DNA of 64,000 bases from Cohnella ginsengisoli. Lineage in GTDB: Bacteria > Bacillota > Bacilli > Paenibacillales > Paenibacillaceae. The notes below the pieces were generated by a model that worked only from the letters and a program-made list of their open reading frames with translations, was not told the DNA's origin and ran no database searches. A program made the translations under genes and the position numbers. Of this stretch, positions 10,693 to 20,779 are shown one piece after another (position 1 is the first letter of the stretch; every line of letters starts with the position of its first letter). The stretch spans positions 719,868-783,867 of the forward strand of contig NZ_JAPDHZ010000002.1 of NCBI RefSeq assembly GCF_029525555.1. Direction: 5' to 3'.

Positions 10693-11320
10693 TCATTGCC
10701 GCTGCCGCAACCTCATTCTGGAAATCACGGCTTCTATGACGAGCAGATTAGGAATCCAACAAACCCAAGCGACAACCCGAAACCCCGCCTCGAAATCGCC
10801 AAACAGAAGAGCCAGCGGCGCTAACCAGATTCGAAGCGTCACCGCTGCAAAAGTAAGCGCATAACTGCGAAGCATCCATGCTTTATGAGCTTGGATGTCT
10901 TTGGCCATAATTTTTCTCGTTGCAGTAAGCGTCGTCGCAACCCACAATACATCGAGCGACATGAACCCAAGCCCGGCAATCCAACCTCCTGTGGCAAAAA
11001 AGGGATAAATACACACTCACGATCCCACTAGCCGTAATCGAAAAAACATATCCATACCCCAAAAGGCGATGCCAACGTCTCCTAGCATTCGTTGGCTTCA
11101 TAAATAGTTGAAAGGGTCCTATGATCAAGGCAAATATCGCAGTAAAAATATGGATGTACAGTACATATATCCAAGGTTTGAGTTCAAAATTCGGCTTTTG
11201 CAATTTGAAAGAGACAAGTCCTGCATCACTAGCTTTAAGCACGCCATACTGAACAATTGCGTATCCGGCAATCGAAAATGCGAGAATGAGAACGAGTGCC
11301 CGAATCATCTTATTTCCCAT
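10693..11320 (-). CDS. DUF2306-type integral membrane protein (one frameshift)
   Basis: About 208 residues with five to six predicted helices. It starts MGNKMIRALVLILAF; other features are a conserved HIFTAIFALIIGPFQLF helix, RRRWHRLLGYGYVF and, in the second half, KDIQAHKAWMLRSYALTFAAVTLR. These His- and Arg-containing helix ends are typical of the DUF2306 family, whose role is unknown. The ATG at 11318-11320 is preceded by GGAGGAGGG. The frame breaks at an A6 run (10996-11001); both halves belong together because the helices continue across it. It is flanked downstream by a good terminator and appears to be a single-gene unit. Confidence 0.75.
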
Positions 11321-11380
11321 ATGAATCACCCTCCTCCGTTGATGCACCGTGAAGCTAGGGGTGTAAAAGGACGCATAAAT

Positions 11381-11734
11381 TCAACGCTTGTTCTGGTCAA
11401 GTTCCCTGCCGTACTTTTGATGTAAACGGATCTTCGCTTCCTCCCAGCTCGGAATCGTTTCGGCATCCCAGTGGACGGCCTCCAATTCATCGCCAATTCG
11501 GCGTGCGATCCGCATGGCCTCGGCGTGATTGCCATGATTGCGGTATTCCAGCATGCGATCCTTGTTCTCCCAAACCGACATCGTCCAGCCTACTCTCCAA
11601 TTGTCGCGTGTGAGGTCGGAATGGAGCAAGCCGGCAGCCATTTTCAGTTGCTTCGTCGACCGGACAATATGGTAAATAAAAAACGGGAGCATCCACATGC
11701 CCTTTACTCGCATCCGTGTCACTGAAATCAACAA
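11381..11734 (-). CDS. Small monooxygenase-like protein (DUF3291/spheroidene-monooxygenase-like)
   Basis: A soluble protein of about 117 residues. The segments MWMLPFFIYHIVRSTKQLKM, WRVGWTMSVWENKDRMLEYR and HAEAMRIARRIGDELEAVHW suggest the ferredoxin-like fold of stress-response and antibiotic-biosynthesis monooxygenase-like proteins. The start is uncertain: a TTG at 11732-11734 has GGGAGGGG nine bases upstream, while a GTG at 11750-11752 has none, so the TTG is preferred. It lies 24 bases beyond the NAD-epimerase in position but transcribes the same way and may have its own message. Function unproven. Confidence 0.55.
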   Translation of the reverse strand: MLISVTRMRVKGMWMLPFFIYHIVRSTKQLKMAAGLLHSDLTRDNWRVGWTMSVWENKDRMLEYRNHGNHAEAMRIARRIGDELEAVHWDAETIPSWEEAKIRLHQKYGRELDQNKR

Positions 11735-11776
11735 CGAAATCGCCCCTCCCACGAAACATCCATTTTCGGTTTAAAG

Positions 11777-12738
11777 TTAGAAATAATACCCCTTCCGAAT
11801 ATCATCTAAAAGGGTAGGATGTACTGGATTCCACCCCAAACGCTCCTGCGTCAACGCACTGGACGCCGGATTATCCGTTTTCGTGAAGGGCGCAAGCCAT
11901 CCGAAATGTTTACCTGCTTCTTCAACCCCAATGCCTTGGACAGGCAAGTTCAGATGGAGGCCCAAAGCCGTGGCGATCTCTTGAAACGGAATGCCCGCTT
12001 CGCTCACCGCATGAAACCGGGACCCTGCCGGAGCTTGTTCTAAGGCGAGCCTAAAAAAGGCGCGCCGCATCCAGTAGATGCACGGATGGCCAACGGTTGG
12101 TTCCGGAGCCCGTATAGGCGGAGAAACCCTTCTTGCGAGCGATATTGACCAGATTGGGGAATAAGCCCGTCTTATCGCCTTCACCGTGCACGATCGGCGG
12201 GAGGCGTACAATCGAGGAACGTACCCCCCCGATTCGCCAAGTCTAAGGTGGTATGTTCAGAAATGACGCGCAATCCTCCTGGGGATTGAGGATCCCCAGC
12301 GCTGTCCTCCGTACCGAGACGGCCGGGAGTAAGCGTCATCGTAGGCATCGCGACGACAAGCGCCCGGTCACCGGTGGGTAAGGCGGTGCCAAGTATCTCG
12401 ATGGCTCGCCTGTCGGTCTCAATTGCAGCCTTCATAAATCGCATCACCATATGACGAGGATTCCCGCCGAATAAGACCCTAAGCCGAGTTGGAAGACCCG
12501 AATGCGAGAACTTGTGGAAGTAGGCCAAATGAATGACCCCGTCTACTGCGGCAGCCATTTTGCGCAAGCCTGCTAAATCCTCGATCGAACCGATTTGAAC
12601 CGGGGCACCCAATGCCGCAAGCCGTTTGCCGGCTTTTTCAGAACGGGCAAGACCAACCACTTGATGACCGGCATCCAGCAGTTCGCGAACGACCGCCCCT
12701 CCGATGAAGCCTGTCGCCCCTGTAACCAATACACGCAT
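11777..12738 (-). CDS. NAD(P)-dependent epimerase/dehydratase, extended SDR (two frameshifts)
   Basis: About 320 residues. The Rossmann dinucleotide motif is intact at the N-terminus ([20 protein letters not shown]), followed by [13 protein letters not shown]. The C-terminal half has [20 protein letters not shown] and [20 protein letters not shown], typical of the YeeD/SDR family of atypical extended dehydrogenases. Substrate unknown. The frame is broken at a C7 run (12224-12230) and again in an A6 run near 12054-12059. Reading through gives an uninterrupted dehydrogenase, so the gene is probably intact in the organism. The ATG follows an AAAGGGGC ribosome site. Confidence 0.8.
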
Positions 12739-12861
12739 TTTCAGAAAGCCCCTTTACTATCGGTATGATGTTTACTCTAAGTATAGGGGATTGACCACTG
12801 CGGTCTTTGCCTTTTCCGTCGGCGTTTTTGCCTGATTCAACAGATTCCGCCGCTTAAAAAG

Positions 12862-12891
12862 GAAAAATCCGCTAGGCTCTATGCCCGCGGA
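12862..12891 (-). terminator. Terminator of the AraC-family gene
   Basis: On the minus strand TCCGCGGGC pairs with GCCTAGCGGA, followed by TTTTTCC. It lies 28 bases after the AraC stop codon. Confidence 0.75.
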
Positions 12892-12919
12892 AATTTGAAA
12901 AGCCGTTTACGTGTGCGTT

Positions 12920-13895
12920 TCACTTCAACTGTTGCTGGTCCTGACGCCACCTTGTGATATCTCTAGTTGGAGGGCACCCAAAAAATCGGCTGTAATCGCG
13001 ATTAAATTGGGAAACGCTTAAATAGCCCACAAGCCGGCTCGCCGTAGTTGCGTCAATGGAGCTGGATAACATTCGACGCCTCGCCTCTTGCAGGCGCAGC
13101 ACCTTTTTGATATTGCAGAGGGCTCATCGCAGTAACCGATCTGAAATACTCGCGAAACGACGATTCGCTCATATGGACCAACTCCGCCAAATCCGCTACT
13201 TTCCACGGCTGGGAAAAGTTATTCTGGAGCCAATCAATCGCTTTTGCAACCTGCTGCATACCCGATTCCGCCAGAACGGTCTCGGCAACATAAACACCGA
13301 TTGGGCTACGGAGGAGGCGGATATAAATCTCGTCTTTCACCAACGGAGCCAGCATTTGAGCATCATCGGGAGAAGACAGACAAGCCATCAATCTTGCAGC
13401 GGCGTTCATCATGGCCAAATCAGCTTCGATGACGTAGCACGCACTGCGATTGCGAACCTCCGGCAAACCATTAGGAAATACCATCGGCAGCAACGCAGCA
13501 ATCCTTTGCGGATCAAGGTATAAACCTATCCCCAAGAACGGTACATGGGGGCTGGCCTGCATGATTTTCATCACAACAGGCAAGGCAACGGGGGCAATAT
13601 ACATTCGCGAAGCACTATACTCATAAGCATCCTTGCCTACGGTAATTCGCTTTTTCCCTTGTGCTGCAATGCAGATTACCGGCGAGAGCATGGTGTGAAC
13701 ATCATCCGCCGCTTCTACTTGCGAATATCGGTTCACATACAGGCCATGGATCGGTGAAGCATAGGTCCCATCCCGCGAAGTATGCGTGTAAATCAAACTT
13801 GCCAACCGGTCTGCTTCACCATCTAGCGCTGACTTGGCCTCATCTAATACAGATACATCCTCATATTTATGGTCATTGGCCATGTTCACAAGCAT
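12920..13895 (-). CDS. AraC-family transcriptional regulator (one frameshift)
   Basis: About 320 residues: an AraC_N-type ligand domain (residues ~25-180, with GLYVNRYSQVEAADDVHT and MYIAPVALPVVMKIMQASPH) and two helix-turn-helix motifs (KVADLAELVHMSESSFREYF, then the second in SRLVGYLSVSQFNRDYSRFF). The frame breaks in a T5 run at 13104-13108 between MSPLQYQK and LRLQEARRRML. The start is ambiguous: the ATG of MLVNMAND (13893-13895) has GAGGGG close by, and MANDHKY just downstream is better spaced. The AraC_N family usually senses small aromatic or aldehyde-type compounds and regulates an adjacent oxidoreductase; the NAD-epimerase immediately downstream is the likely target. Confidence 0.8.
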
Positions 13896-14091
13896 ATTCC
13901 CCTCAGATGCAACGGGATGATAGACATGTTCATGATACCACAGGGGCATCCAAAAAAGCTTATGATACGGTTCAGCGTATCAATCTAAATGTGAAAAGAA
14001 GGAGCAATGCTGCAGGACGCACTGAAGAGTTTTGAAACTCCTTCAGAATCCGCTGGTAAGGAAGCTACGGTCATTGAGGAAAAAACAGCAA

Positions 14092-14131
14092 AAAAAGACC
14101 CTGAACACCGTCTAAAGAGACGAATTCAAGA
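14092..14131 (-). terminator. Terminator of tRNA-Leu copy 1
   Basis: On the minus strand CTTGAATTCGTCT pairs imperfectly with AGACGGTGTTCAGG, followed by a T7 run. Confidence 0.65.
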
Positions 14132-14147
14132 TCTTAGAAATTTAAGG

Positions 14148-14236
<89 letters not shown>

Positions 14237-14278
14237 GTATCTATCTTGTTCAATTTCTTTCGCAAGACGATAAGTCAT

Positions 14279-14307
14279 ATTATATAGGCCGATCAGCAAA
14301 ATGTAAA
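14279..14307 (-). promoter_or_regulatory. Promoter of tRNA-Leu copy 1
   Basis: On the minus strand TTTACA, a 17-base spacer and TATAAT, about 40 bases upstream of the tRNA. The same arrangement precedes copies 2 and 3. Confidence 0.85.
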
Positions 14308-14408
14308 GTCTTTTTTTCCGGTAACTTATCGGCGGGGTTTATCGTCTTATACGGGTACCCATCAACCGAAGTCAATTGCAGGCTGCCGGTTACGCGAGGA
14401 GATGCACG

Positions 14409-15539
14409 ATGAGTCTAAAAGCGCGGTTTATCGCATTGTCGGTCGTCTTGGTTTTGTCGGTCGCAATGTTTAGTCTGTTCTTCGTTCAAGCCTACCACAG
14501 CCGATTTCCGTTTCTTCAACGCATATTTTACGGCCATGCAGGCACTGCAGCGGTCTCGGGAGAACACGCGAATGCCGATTACTCGCCCTACCCCGGCTTG
14601 AAGGCAAGCGATACGCAACCCGACGGGCATTATTATCGCAACCGCGTGCTCGTGCTCATGTATCATGACGTCTCGCCTTCCCCGACGGACGTGCACTCGC
14701 TGTCCGTTCGCAACTTCGAGCGTCAGCTTCAACTGATGAAAGACAACAATTTTCATTGGATCACGATGAGCCAATACCGTGAATTTATCCTTCACGACCG
14801 GCCCGTGCCCGAAAATGCGGTCCTGTTGACGTTCGACGACGGCTACGAGTCTTTCTATAAATATGCTTATCCGCTGCTTGAAAAATATCGGGCGCCGGCT
14901 ACAAGCTTCCTCATCGTAGATACGGTCGGCAATCCGAAAATGCATGGCGTAGAGAAGCTCAATTGGGATCAGGTCAAAGAAATGCACCGCGGCGGCATCG
15001 ACTTTTTCAGCCATACGTTCAATCTTCATTACTACGCGCCGACGGACGCGCGAGGCAAGCACCCGGAACCGGCCCTCTCGAGCCGGCTTTATTTGAAGGA
15101 CAAAGGTCGAAGAGAAACGGAGAACGAGTATGAAGCGCGGGTGGACGCGGATTTACAGCAGGCTAACGCGGTGCTTAAGCAAGAGCTGGGCGAAGACAAT
15201 CATGTGCTCGCCTTTCCTTACGGCGCTTTCTCCGAGCCGCTCCTGCAGATCTGCCGCAAGCGCGGCATCGACGTGACGCTGACCGTCAAGAGCGGCCTGA
15301 ACAAGCCGGGACAGACGAACGGCTTCCGCTTGAATGCGGGCGGCATGAGCAACGACCCCGAGCTTCAGCTCGCGCTGATGAAACAGGCGGAGCAGCGCCT
15401 TGGGCATGCGCATTTCGATCGTTCGCCTGCCTATAAGAGATTCGCCATTGCATTCTTGGTCGTAGCGGCAGCCACTTTCGCTGTGTGGATATACGTTGGC
15501 AGCGCACTGTTCAGGCAGAGAGGAACGAAAAACGGTTGA
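14409..15539 (+). CDS. Membrane-anchored polysaccharide deacetylase
   Basis: 376 residues: an N-terminal membrane anchor (residues 5-25), a NodB-type deacetylase domain (~85-330) and a second C-terminal helix (~345-370). The metal and catalytic motifs are visible: MYHDV, LLTFDDGYESF (the conserved catalytic and metal-binding Asp pair), FFSHTFNLH (metal His residues) and FPYGAF. Carbohydrate esterase family 4 enzymes remove N-acetyl groups from peptidoglycan or exopolysaccharide outside the membrane. The ATG at 14409 is chosen over one 33 bases earlier because GAGGAG lies seven bases before it and the hydrophobic anchor follows. It converges on the GGDEF gene. Confidence 0.88.
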   Translation: MSLKARFIALSVVLVLSVAMFSLFFVQAYHSRFPFLQRIFYGHAGTAAVSGEHANADYSPYPGLKASDTQPDGHYYRNRVLVLMYHDVSPSPTDVHSLSVRNFERQLQLMKDNNFHWITMSQYREFILHDRPVPENAVLLTFDDGYESFYKYAYPLLEKYRAPATSFLIVDTVGNPKMHGVEKLNWDQVKEMHRGGIDFFSHTFNLHYYAPTDARGKHPEPALSSRLYLKDKGRRETENEYEARVDADLQQANAVLKQELGEDNHVLAFPYGAFSEPLLQICRKRGIDVTLTVKSGLNKPGQTNGFRLNAGGMSNDPELQLALMKQAEQRLGHAHFDRSPAYKRFAIAFLVVAAATFAVWIYVGSALFRQRGTKNG

Positions 15540-15553
15540 AAATAAAAAGCCAA

Positions 15554-15588
15554 GGCGTTGAACCGTCCCCCATCAGACGGTCAACGCC
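15554..15588. terminator. Bidirectional terminator between deacetylase and GGDEF genes
   Basis: GGCGTTGAACCGTC pairs with GACGGTCAACGCC around CCCCATCA. It overlaps the last codons of the GGDEF gene and lies 14 bases beyond the deacetylase stop. Confidence 0.75.
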
Positions 15589-16703
15589 CCTGACGCGACC
15601 TTGTTTTTTCCTGTCCGCTTCGCTTCGTACAGCAGCGCATCCACTTTCTCGAACAGGTTTTCCTTGGTCAACGTGTTCGAATAGCTCTTTAAACCGACGC
15701 TCACGGTCACGGCTCTGCCGTCCAATTCGGGATGGTACGACTTGGCCAGCTCCGCCCGGATTCCGTCGACCAGCGCGTAAGCCTCTTCGAACGACTGCTC
15801 GAACAGCAGCAAGGCGAACTCCTCTCCGCCGTAGCGGGACGCGATGTCCGCCGGGGATATCCGATCCTTGATGACCCGCGCGACGGTCGCCAGAATCGTG
15901 TCCCCCATGCGGTGGCCGAACGTATCGTTGATCGATTTGAAGTTGTCGATATCGATCAAGGCGAGGTGAAAAGGCGCGCCTCTGTCCGCGAATTCCATCG
16001 CCTTGTCGTAAAATTCGTGGAAAGACATATGATTGTACAGGTTCGTCAACGCGTCCGTTTTGGATCGCTGAGACATGACCGTATTTTCGACCAGCAGCTG
16101 CTGCTGGGCGAACATCGCCGCTTCAAGATCGAACGCGAGGTCGCGCCCGCTGACGATGATAAAACTTGCGGCGACGGTGCTGAGCGCGAAAAACAGCACG
16201 ATCGCAAGCAGATCGAAATCGCTCATGTACGAGCGAAACCAGAAATCCCAACGATACAGAACGCAAAAGCCGACGATTTGCAGCGCCGTGGTAATCCATG
16301 TCAAGCTTAGCCGAAAGAAGAGCGTTGAGGCAAAAATCGGCAGCAGCATGACCGCCGCGATAATCCGGACGTCCATGTTTAAATGAACGATGATCATCGA
16401 GATCATCGTGCCGGCCGAGAAAATGGAAAAAAACGAGAAGCGTTCGGCTTTGACGAGTATCGCATGGGCAGCGGCGGTGATGCCGCACATGAGCAAAGTG
16501 GGATAGAGCAAGATGCGCAAATAAAAATCATGCGCGGCGGCCTCGTAAGGGAGGAAACGGAACGCGAAAAGCTGGGCCAGGAAATGCGCGCCGATGACCG
16601 ACCAGTAAGTCCAGACGAACCCGCGCGCGTACCGGAACTGGCGCCGCTTTTCGATGGCCGCGAAGGAAGCACTGGAGAAAAAACGGTTATTCTTTATTGT
16701 CAT
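15573..16703 (-). CDS. Membrane diguanylate cyclase (GGDEF)
   Basis: 376 residues: six predicted membrane helices (about 30-200), a short coiled segment, then a GGDEF domain (~215-372). The active-site loop reads RYGGEEF and the GTP/metal residues lie in LIDIDNFKSINDTFGHRMGD. These enzymes make cyclic-di-GMP, which controls motility, biofilm and exopolysaccharide. No EAL domain is attached. The membrane part resembles 5TM/7TM-type sensor modules but I cannot name its signal. It is separated from the YkoP-like gene by a terminator. Confidence 0.9.
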   Translation of the reverse strand: MTIKNNRFFSSASFAAIEKRRQFRYARGFVWTYWSVIGAHFLAQLFAFRFLPYEAAAHDFYLRILLYPTLLMCGITAAAHAILVKAERFSFFSIFSAGTMISMIIVHLNMDVRIIAAVMLLPIFASTLFFRLSLTWITTALQIVGFCVLYRWDFWFRSYMSDFDLLAIVLFFALSTVAASFIIVSGRDLAFDLEAAMFAQQQLLVENTVMSQRSKTDALTNLYNHMSFHEFYDKAMEFADRGAPFHLALIDIDNFKSINDTFGHRMGDTILATVARVIKDRISPADIASRYGGEEFALLLFEQSFEEAYALVDGIRAELAKSYHPELDGRAVTVSVGLKSYSNTLTKENLFEKVDALLYEAKRTGKNKVASGALTV

Positions 16704-16817
16704 TTTACACCACGCTTACCGGGTCTAGTTGCTGAAGATGAACACTACATAATTCGACACATTCGACACTATTCCTGCGCTCCCTTCCGTCGAATTTAAA
16801 TAATTTATGTCAAAAAA

Positions 16818-16845
16818 CCTGACGGCGCTTGTACGCGCCGTCAGG
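16818..16845 (-). terminator. Terminator of the YkoP-like gene
   Basis: CCTGACGGCGC pairs with GCGCCGTCAGG around six bases. On the minus strand it is followed by TTTTTTGACA, 10 bases after the inferred stop at 16856. Confidence 0.88.
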
Positions 16846-16855
16846 CTGCCGAAAG

Positions 16856-17534
16856 CTACGGTTTATGCTGAATTTGACCTTGGTTCACCGCGCTTTTCAC
16901 GAGGCCGCGGACTTTAAGCCCCCATCGAAAGCTTGAGCGATTGGCGCGAGTGAATGAGCTGCATCGGCACGAGTTTGTCTTTGCTCCCTCGCGTCCGGTG
17001 ACTGCCAGCGGGATGAAGGAACCTGAGCAGCGTCTGCAAATAGGCGGCCGTCCATCTTTCCATCGTCCGAGAAGGCATCGGCCGGCACTCGAAGCCCAGT
17101 CCGTGCACGAGACCGCGGTGAAGCAGCGTCGTACCGAGCAGCCCCTTCACCTTGGACAGCCTCGGATCGCCCTCCATCGCCTCGGCGATTCGTCTCAGCG
17201 ATGCGCGAGCCAGCCGGGCGGTCTTCAGCGCGGCCCGGTCGGAGCCGACCGTGCCGGACAGCTCCAGCATCAGGCGGTTGTCCAGATGCAGCTCGCCGAT
17301 CCGGTCGCCGGATTCGATCCGCGTGCCGTCCGCGCAAACGATCGGTTCCCCGGAATGCCGTTTAATGAGCAATTTGCATATGCCGTAATCGAGCTTGCCT
17401 TCGCTGCGCCATTCCATCCCGAGCCAGACGACTTTCTCCCAGAGAAGCCATGCCTTTTGCCGAACCGTAAAACGCGCGCCCGCTTCAGCCCCTCGAACTG
17501 GCGCTGTCGCTTCAGCTTGCGTACTGCCGTTCAT
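16856..17534 (-). CDS. YkoP-like protein (frameshift near the C-terminus)
   Basis: About 226 residues. The central segment DYGICKLLIKRHSGEPIVCADGTRIESGDRIGELHLDN matches the domain found in Bacillus YkoP and in the C-terminal part of some polysaccharide deacetylases; its function is unknown (position roughly residues 50-90). The ATG at 17532-17534 has GGGAGG upstream. The current frame stops at 16914 in a G5 run; one base less would extend it as MGLKVRGLVKSAVN to a TAG at 16856, just before a perfect terminator, and I consider that the true end. The polysaccharide deacetylase nearby gives a consistent cell-envelope context. Confidence 0.6.
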
Positions 17535-17689
17535 CCCGATTCCTCCCTTTACCTTGGCTCTGTCTCTTTCATTGTATCCGCGGCAAGGAGCGCCTCCCAT
17601 CGTCTTGCGTCGTGAACGGCTGCCCTGCTGAAGTCGTGATCTGCACTGGACCGCGGTCGGGATCGCGTATGGGCTACCCCCAACGACCG

Positions 17690-18480
17690 CTACTCGGCCG
17701 TGGCGCCAGCATCGTGATATCGCTTTGGCGTGACGCGGACGTATTTTTTAAACTGGCGCATAAAGTGCGTGTCGTTGTCGTAGCCGCATAAGACGGAAAT
17801 TTCGGCGACGGACAGCCTGCTGTTTTTCAATAAATACTTGGCGTATTCAAGCCGGGCCGCGATCATGTCCGTCATGACCGGCACGCCGAAAAACTGCTTG
17901 TACGAATGCTGAAAGTAAGATTTGCTCAAGTTGACCCGCGCGGCCAGCTCTTCGACGGACGTCCGCTCGTGCGGCGCATTGTAGAACGCGCTCCTGAGGT
18001 CGACGAAGGCGCCGTAATAGCCGCTGACCTTGTCCGGAAGCGGCGCCGCCTGCGTCGCGTTGGCCAGCTTCATCATGAAGCCGCGAAGCTCCAGGTCCAG
18101 GATCCTGCCCGCCAGGCGGCCTCCGTTGCTCTGAATGCGCCGCAGCTCGATGACGCCCCTAGAGATCTGCAGGGCATCTATGGCCTTGACCGGCTCGTCC
18201 AACGGATAACCGAGCTCGGCCATCAGCGCTCCCATCTCGTCGCCGACGCAGTGGAACCAGTCGTTCGCGAACGGACGCTCCAGCTCCCGGTACAAATGAG
18301 GCGTGTCCGGTCCGAACACGATGTGGGTGCCCGGTTCGACGCTCATCGATCTGCCGCGGACGATGACCTCGGCGCGGCTTTTAAAAAAACGAAGGCATAA
18401 TTGCCCGCGCCCCTCGGCCTATCGATCGTGATCCCGTCCGGATGAACATGATGATAGCCGCAACTCAGCAAATCCAGCAA
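17690..18480 (-). CDS. AraC-family regulator of the arabinofuranosidase gene (one frameshift)
   Basis: About 263 residues: an N-terminal cupin-type sugar-sensing domain (CGYHHVHPDG, SVEPGTHIVFGPDTPHLYR) and a C-terminal AraC DNA-binding domain (SVEELAARVNLSKSYFQHSY and LSVAEISVLCGYDNDTHFMR). The TTG at 18478-18480 is taken as the start because GAGGGAGG lies six bases upstream and no ATG fits. The frame breaks in an A7 run (18383-18389). The gene is divergent from a GH51 arabinofuranosidase with about 140 bases between the starts, so it likely activates that gene in response to arabinose or arabino-oligosaccharides. Confidence 0.82.
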
Positions 18481-18523
18481 GGCGTTTCCTCCCTCATAGC
18501 ACGATCGGTTAGTTTTTTTGGAT

Positions 18524-18552
18524 ATTATAATGGATGGTTCGCTCCTTCTCAA
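18524..18552 (-). promoter_or_regulatory. Promoter of the AraC-family gene
   Basis: On the minus strand TTGAGA, a 17-base spacer and TATAAT, about 45 bases before the TTG start. Confidence 0.65.
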
Positions 18553-18557
18553 CCCTC

Positions 18558-18582
18558 TATAATAAGGCTGAAAACGCGTTCA
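18558..18582 (+). promoter_or_regulatory. -10 box and CcpA cre-like site of the arabinofuranosidase gene
   Basis: A TATAAT at 18558-18563 is followed six bases later by TGAAAACGCGTTCA (18569-18582), one mismatch from the catabolite-responsive element consensus. A cre at or just after +1 normally blocks transcription when glucose is present. The -35 is poor, which fits an activator-dependent promoter. Confidence 0.55.
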
Positions 18583-18619
18583 AAGTATAGATCGATGCAA
18601 CTTTGGAGGGAGTATTCGC

Positions 18620-20109
18620 ATGCTTAAAGCTATCGTGCATACGGACTGGACGACAGGAACGATCAACAAAAATATTTACGGTCACTTTTCCGAGCACCTC
18701 GGACGATGCATCTACGAAGGATTATGGGTCGGAGAGGATTCGCCGATCCCGAATACGGACGGCATCCGCAACGACGTACTCGAAGCGCTTCGCGAACTCA
18801 AGGTTCCGGTACTGCGCTGGCCGGGCGGCTGCTTCGCCGACGAATATCACTGGAGAGACGGCATCGGTCCGCGCGAGACCCGTAAACGCATGATCAATAC
18901 CCATTGGGGCGGCGTCGTTGAAAACAACCATTTCGGCACGCACGAATTTTTCCGGCTGTGCGAGCTGATCGGCGCGGAGCCTTATATTTGCGGCAACGTA
19001 GGCAGCGGCGCCGTCCAAGAAATGTCCGAATGGCTCGAATACATGACTTTCGACGGCGAGTCGCCGCTGGCCAATCTTCGCAGACAGAACGGACGCGACA
19101 AGCCTTGGAAGCTCAAGTACTTCGGCGTGGGCAACGAGAACTGGGGCTGCGGGGGGCATATGCTGCCCGAATACTACGCCGACCTGTACCGGCAGTATCA
19201 AACGTACTGCAGGCAGTACGGCGACAATAAGCTCTATAAGATCGCCGGCGGCGCCAATTCGGACGATTACCGCTGGACCGAAGTGCTGATGCAGAAGGCC
19301 GCCGGGCAAATGGACGGACTGAAGCTTGCACTACTATACGGTTCCTGGTACATGGCAGGAAAAAGGCTCGGCAACGGAATTCGAAGCGTCCGACTGGGAA
19401 CTCACGATGCGCAAGGCGCTTCATATGGACGAGCTGCTCACGAGACACGGCACGGTCATGGATAAATACGATCCCGAACGGCGCGTCGGCCTGATCGTCG
19501 ACGAATGGGGCACCTGGTTCGATGTCGAACCGGGGACGAATCCGGGATTTTTGTACCAGCAAAACACGATGCGGGACGCGCTCGTCGCCGCCGCGCATTT
19601 GCATATTTTCCACAAGCACGCGCATCGCGTCCAGATGGCGAACATCGCGCAGCTGGTCAACGTCCTTCAGGCCGTCGTGCTGACCGAAGGCGACCGTATG
19701 CTGCGTACGCCTACCTACCACGTGCTGAAAATGTATGCCGTTCATCAGGATGCCGAGGCGCTCGCCTTGCATGGGGAATTCGGCAGCTTCGGCTCGGGGG
19801 GACGGACAGCCGCTGCCCCATATCGGCGCGACGGCTTCCAAGAAGGACGGCGTCGTTCATGTCAGCCTCTTCAACATGCATCCCGCCGACGCTGCCGAGC
19901 TCCGGCTCGAGCTGCGCGGAACCGAAGGCGAATACGAAATGGAAGGTCTCGTCTTAAGCGGCGACGGCATGAGCGCGCATAATACATTCGAGGCGCCCGA
20001 CCGGGTCGAAGCGAAGCCGTTGGAAGGAATCAAGCGCGACGGTCAAGCTTATGTAATCCCTATGGCGGCCGCTTCGGTCGCTACGATCAGCTTCAAGCCG
20101 CGTGACTAA
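18620..20109 (+). CDS. abfA: GH51 alpha-L-arabinofuranosidase (two frameshifts)
   Basis: About 496 residues, the usual size for intracellular GH51 enzymes that release terminal arabinofuranose from arabinoxylan or arabinan oligosaccharides. It starts [20 protein letters not shown] with no signal peptide. The acid/base Glu is in [10 protein letters not shown] and the nucleophile Glu in [20 protein letters not shown] is a family hallmark. The C-terminal beta domain ends [17 protein letters not shown] 18620 has TTGGAGGGAG upstream. Frames break near 19325 (an apparent extra base in GAAGC, joining MDGL to LHYYTVPG) and in a G6 run at 19796-19801. A strong terminator follows. Confidence 0.92.
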
Positions 20110-20118
20110 CGGCAAATA

Positions 20119-20158
20119 AGCTCCATGCGCATCAAAGCGCATGGAGCTTTTCATTTTT
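20119..20158 (+). terminator. Terminator of abfA
   Basis: AGCTCCATGCGC pairs perfectly with GCGCATGGAGCT around ATCAAA, followed by TTTCATTTTT. Confidence 0.93.
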
Positions 20159-20187
20159 CCTTGCGTCGTTCAGTCCGGATACGCGCC

Positions 20188-20463
20188 CTACGCCGGCCAT
20201 TTCGGATTGACTTGGGATTCCGGGTGCGGACAGCGTCCCTCCTTCAGGCTCGCCCGCAGCCGTACGAGACAACCGCAGTGCATGCACGTCGTACCGTAAG
20301 CCAGACCGTCGCAGCTCTCGCACGCTTCCAGCCTGGCTTTATAGCGATCGTCGTCGATCCGGTCGCCCGATTTGATTTTGGACAGCAGCCGCTCGATTTG
20401 CGCCTCCGTGACCTTTACGCTTGAAGTGCAGCCTTTGCAGGCTTCCGTCGCCTTAACGCTCAT
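20188..20463 (-). CDS. DUF6171-type Cys-rich protein
   Basis: 91 residues: MSVKATEACKGCTSSVKVTE, a helical middle, and two Cys clusters (EACKGC; ACESCDGLAYGTTCMHCGC; RCPHPESQVNP). The spacing suggests bound zinc. The family is widespread in Bacillales with unknown function. The open frame extends upstream into the tRNA gene, but the ATG at 20461-20463 is the real start because GGGGAAGGGGCG precedes it and the tRNA terminator lies between. Confidence 0.7.
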   Translation of the reverse strand: MSVKATEACKGCTSSVKVTEAQIERLLSKIKSGDRIDDDRYKARLEACESCDGLAYGTTCMHCGCLVRLRASLKEGRCPHPESQVNPKWPA

Positions 20464-20594
20464 GCCGGCCCAACGCCCCTTCCCCAAACAGTGCGCATAC
20501 TTCCGCCTCTTCATGGTAGTCCATTGGGCGAATGCATGCCATCCAACATCCTGCTCAAAAAAACTGACCGAAACCGCTTTGTATGTGAAAATGC

Positions 20595-20632
20595 AAAAAG
20601 CTCGCATGCGCCGAAGGGCGACATACGAGCTA
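20595..20632 (-). terminator. Terminator of tRNA-Leu copy 2
   Basis: On the minus strand AGCTCGTATG pairs with CGCATGCGAGCT, followed by TTTTTGC. Confidence 0.8.
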
Positions 20633-20644
20633 TTCAAATCGAAG

Positions 20645-20733
<89 letters not shown>

Positions 20734-20779
20734 ATATGAAGCGTCCCAATCATGCTATGCTTCTCAAGACGAAAATTTT

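Noticed and set aside
14007..14147. Small plus-strand frame MLQDALKSFETPS with a GAAGGAG site
   Set aside because: It runs through the tRNA terminator and into the tRNA antisense; spacing to the start is only two bases and no family fits.
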